From a virus, in the IMG/VR virus record IMGVR_UViG_3300048104_000233, positions 1-24,193 of that record: a stretch of DNA of 24,193 bases. One strand, written 5' to 3'. The position numbers were made by a program, and so were the translations under genes. The notes beneath the pieces are model-generated. The model saw only the letters and a list, made by a program, of their open reading frames with translations. It did not search any database and was not told the origin of the DNA. The stretch's first letter is position 1. Every line of letters starts with the position of its first letter. Below, in pieces: positions 22,145 through 24,193 of the stretch.

Positions 22145-22636
22145 ATGGCACTTACAACTAACAAAAATTACTTACAACCTACAGGATTCAAGTTTATTGT
22201 ATCTGGGGAAGAATATCAGAACCTACAGTTCTTTGCTCAGTCGGTTACACATCCAGGCGCAAATGCCAACCCAGTAGAACTACCTGTAGCACGTGTTACA
22301 TCTGTACCACTCGCAGGTGATAAGATCACATACTCTGAACTATCACTTGAAGTTATTCTCGATGAGGACATGAAGTCATATAAAGAAATGCAAAGTTGGT
22401 TGGAACGTATCGTCAATGAAGGACAGAGTAATACAATAGGTGGTGCCAAGACACAAACGTATTCTGATATTACTCTTATTATTCTCACATCACATAATAA
22501 CAACAACGTAGAAATTAAATACTTTGATTGTTTACCTACCAATATCGGTCAGATAAATATGACATCAAACACGGGTGATGTAGTATACCCAACATTCACA
22601 GTAGGATTTAGATTTAGTTCATTCGAGATAAAATAA
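22145..22636 (+). CDS. second tail-tube-fold protein (gp19-like paralogue)
   Basis: A 163-residue protein with the gp19/tube pattern: YLQPTGFKFIVSG, then FFAQSVTHPGANANPVELPV, GDKITYSELSLEVILDEDMK, SWLERIVNEG and a last strand FTVGFRFSSFEI. In gp19 the matching parts are NLFNCKVNFP, the QLPAS loop, the GDRTFEEWTVTVINDTGF hairpin and the final FQVTFQVQYWES. T4 gp54 (tube initiator) also has a gp19-like fold, but it is twice as long. Marine T4-like genomes commonly annotate this post-gp23 position as gp3 (tube terminator), so a tube-end role is likely. It shares the late transcript and a TAATG overlap with the following oxygenase-like gene. Confidence 0.75.
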   Translation: MALTTNKNYLQPTGFKFIVSGEEYQNLQFFAQSVTHPGANANPVELPVARVTSVPLAGDKITYSELSLEVILDEDMKSYKEMQSWLERIVNEGQSNTIGGAKTQTYSDITLIILTSHNNNNVEIKYFDCLPTNIGQINMTSNTGDVVYPTFTVGFRFSSFEIK

Positions 22637-23253
22637 TGCAGAACGTTAATATTATGAATCCCCAAGTGCAATCGTTGCTTGAAGAGTTTGAAATCTTTTT
22701 TCTTAATCAACAGGTTGAGTTAACCAATAATTACATTAATGGTGACAACCCAGACTATTGGACTGGAGATGAATATCTTGAGAGTATCATGAAAGATCAT
22801 GACGGTAGTCCCAAGAATTCAAACTCATATTGTTTAAAACCACAGCACTATAATGGACTTGACTCTCAATACGAAATAGTGTATAATGATATTAACGACA
22901 GACTCTCTCTTGAACTTGGAGTAAGTCACAGTGCATTGTCTCAGATGTATCCACCCGATGGGTTTATCGCATGGCATACGAATGAGAATGCAATTGGTGC
23001 CAATCTGATATTTACTTGGTCAGAAACTGGTGACGGTTACTTCGAGTACCTCGACAAAGAAGGTAAGAAAGTACGTATGCAAGACAAGGTGGGTTGGTCG
23101 TGTAAATCGGGTTACTTTGGTGGACGTGAAGATAATCAACATGTGTACCATTGTGCGAGAACAAACTGCAAAAGAATTACTCTTAGTTATGTGTTTGAGG
23201 GTTGTCCTACTGAATGGTGGGATGATTGTTTGGAGCACGTACAACGAGGATAA
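22636..23253 (+). CDS. 2OG-Fe(II)-oxygenase-like protein (copy 2)
   Basis: A 205-residue paralogue of the 3654-4352 protein. The putative active site is WHTN with H114 and N116, then distal H172 (VYHCARTNC) and R180. As in copy 1, the usual HxD aspartate is Asn, so the change is shared and not a random lesion. It also shares YPPDGFIAWHTNENA, NLIFTWSETGDGYFEYLD and KVGWSCKSGYFGG. The start overlaps the tube-like gene stop (TAATG), so the two are probably co-translated from the late promoter at 22115. The substrate is unknown; modification of a tail or capsid protein is one possibility. Inactivity or a different metal ligand set cannot be excluded. Confidence 0.72.
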   Translation: MQNVNIMNPQVQSLLEEFEIFFLNQQVELTNNYINGDNPDYWTGDEYLESIMKDHDGSPKNSNSYCLKPQHYNGLDSQYEIVYNDINDRLSLELGVSHSALSQMYPPDGFIAWHTNENAIGANLIFTWSETGDGYFEYLDKEGKKVRMQDKVGWSCKSGYFGGREDNQHVYHCARTNCKRITLSYVFEGCPTEWWDDCLEHVQRG

Positions 23254-23261
23254 TTTCGTAA

Positions 23262-23274
23262 TATATAATATAGA
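23262..23274 (+). promoter_or_regulatory. putative early/middle promoter -10 region before uvsY
   Basis: TATAAT (23264-23269) lies in the 35-base gap before uvsY, within TATATAATATAGA. The same 13 bases form the -10 region of the cassette promoter (2405-2417). No TTGACA-like -35 and no T4 MotA box are visible, so it would be weak alone or need a phage activator. In T4, uvsY is transcribed at middle times. Confidence 0.4.
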
Positions 23275-23288
23275 ATGAGGAAAATATA

Positions 23289-23735
23289 ATGTTAGATCTT
23301 GAAAGCATATTGAAAGAGTGGAAAGAAGACTGTGTGATTGGACAGCACAAATTAGATGATGTGTCTATGAACACCCCCAACCTACATGCAAAATACTTGC
23401 AGTACCTATCACTAACTAAGTTGCAACACAAACGTGCAGAGAATGCACAGTTGACTTTGTTGAAACAGAAGTGGTTGTACTACAATGGTAAGATGTCTCA
23501 AGAAGAGATCCTTGCCAGTGGTTGGGAACCAGATCCATTTAATGGACTAAAGATACTTAAAGGTGAAATGGAATACTACTACAATGCAGATCCAGAGATA
23601 CAAAGATCTGTAGAGAAGATTGAGTACTATAAAACCATTATAAGTACATTGACAGATATAGTTGATAATCTCAAGTGGAGACATCAAACTATTGGTAATA
23701 TGATAAGGTGGAGACAGTTTGAAGCAGGTGGGTAA
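23289..23735 (+). CDS. uvsY: recombination mediator UvsY
   Basis: A 148-residue homologue of T4 UvsY (137 residues), which loads the UvsX recombinase onto gp32-coated single-stranded DNA. The N-terminal LDLESILKEWKEDCVIGQHK and the following Leu/Lys helices resemble the T4 layout. DPEIQRSVEKIEYYKTIIST followed by LTDIVDNLKWRHQTIGNMIR and the ending WRQFEAGG match the T4 end MRAFEAGK closely. Next to uvsW with a TAATG overlap, it fits the uvsY-uvsW order of marine T4-like phages. A GAGG site precedes the start. Confidence 0.9.
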   Translation: MLDLESILKEWKEDCVIGQHKLDDVSMNTPNLHAKYLQYLSLTKLQHKRAENAQLTLLKQKWLYYNGKMSQEEILASGWEPDPFNGLKILKGEMEYYYNADPEIQRSVEKIEYYKTIISTLTDIVDNLKWRHQTIGNMIRWRQFEAGG

Positions 23736-24193
23736 TGGGTATTGATAATACCATAAGAGTGAGATTATTAAACCACTCGTACATGGCAATAGAATCTAAC
23801 GCAGGTCAAGAACAAGAGTTGAGGGAACACTTCTCATTCTTCGTTCCAGGCCATCGTTATATGCCAGCGTTCAAACGTAAAGTTTGGGATGGTCGTGTTA
23901 AGTTATATAACATGGTCACCAAACAAATGAACGTGGGTCTGTATCATCACTTGAAAAAGTTTTGTGCTGATCGATTCTATCCACTACAGATTGTAGACAA
24001 TACCAAATACGGTATACCCTCACAGACTAATAACGTAGATCACCAGTCACTCATAAAGATTATGAAAGATTGGAAGATGCCGTTTGATCTAAGAGAGTAT
24101 CAGTACAAAGCAGTAACACATGGTATCGAACAGAAACGATGTTTACTACTATCTCCAACTGGCAGTGGCAAGAGTTTTATTATATACAATTTA
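23735..24193 (+). CDS. uvsW: helicase UvsW, 3'-truncated by window edge
   Basis: The first 153 codons of the UvsW DNA/RNA helicase, which acts in replication-fork and recombination processing and unwinds R-loops; T4 UvsW is about 500 residues. The N-terminal domain matches T4 in the order LREHFSFFVPGHRYMPAFKR, VWDGRVKLYN and VGLYHHLKKFC (T4: DFFSFEADGYRFNPRFRYGNWDGRIRL). The helicase Q-motif-like REYQYKAV is followed by Walker A SPTGSGKS (residues 140-147, K146). The start shares the A of the uvsY stop (TAATG). The DEAD-type box and helicase C-domain lie beyond the window. Confidence 0.92.
   Translation, partial: MGIDNTIRVRLLNHSYMAIESNAGQEQELREHFSFFVPGHRYMPAFKRKVWDGRVKLYNMVTKQMNVGLYHHLKKFCADRFYPLQIVDNTKYGIPSQTNNVDHQSLIKIMKDWKMPFDLREYQYKAVTHGIEQKRCLLLSPTGSGKSFIIYNL

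Noticed and set aside
21795-22277. 160-codon + strand frame spanning the end of gp23 and the following gene
   Set aside because: It crosses a strong terminator and two well-supported genes in another frame and has no recognisable product.
1-24193. tRNA genes, transposons, integrase, reverse transcriptase (diversity-generating element) or photosynthesis genes
   Set aside because: Both strands were examined; the window is filled by virion, packaging and recombination genes and no such feature was recognisable.

Overview
The window is a stretch of the late (virion) region of a T4-like myovirus. All genes lie on the + strand and are tightly packed, with many TAATG, TGATG and ATGA stop/start overlaps. 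From neck to capsid, the order gp13-14-15-16-17-18-19-20-(67/68-like)-21-22-23 is the T4 order. The run after the capsid gene (tail-tube-like gene, 2OG oxygenase, uvsY, uvsW), the absence of a gp24-like gene here, and the style of the fibre proteins (KAYVDA, DKN..ADSA, LYHTT and YTLYVRVA motifs) point to the marine T4-like group (cyanophage/pelagiphage relatives). No photosynthesis or other host-diagnostic gene is present, so the host cannot be named.

Layout. 1-2379: the 3' part of a large tail-fibre-like protein, with nested glycan-binding-like modules followed by about 335 codons of an aromatic/Gly/Arg tetrapeptide repeat rich in N-x-S/T sequons. 2384-4352: a cassette behind a near-ideal sigma70-type promoter, encoding a coiled-coil protein, a GT-A-type glycosyltransferase and a 2OG-Fe(II)-oxygenase-like protein. 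4353-4426: a T4-type late promoter in the loop of an inverted repeat whose right arm covers the ribosome-binding region and start of the next gene. 4427-8936: a BppU-like protein, a small fibre-associated protein and two long repeat-containing fibre or whisker proteins. 8947-12239: neck and tail completion proteins gp13, gp14 (with a LamG-like insertion) and gp15. 12312-14244: terminase gp16/gp17. 14336-16692: tail sheath gp18 and tube gp19. 16761-22051: portal, prohead core, protease, scaffold and major capsid protein, ending at a UUCG-loop terminator. 22145-23253: a second tube-fold protein and a second 2OG-oxygenase-like protein. 23289-24193: recombination mediator uvsY and the 5' part of helicase uvsW.

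How it works together. Most genes build the virion: portal, core, protease and capsid make the prohead; gp16/gp17 package DNA; gp13, gp14 and gp15 join head to tail; gp18 and gp19 make the tail; the fibre block makes host-contact structures. TATAAATA late promoters stand before the BppU-like gene, gp18, the gp68-like gene and the post-capsid tube-like gene. The most notable feature is the 2384-4427 unit. A modification-type cassette appears to be expressed early inside a late block, and a hairpin with an embedded late promoter could keep early read-through mRNA from translating the structural gene downstream, as known for T4 genes e, soc and 49. No tRNA, CRISPR array, integrase or transposon was seen. 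No gene-free stretch exceeds 300 bases; the longest is about 93 bases.
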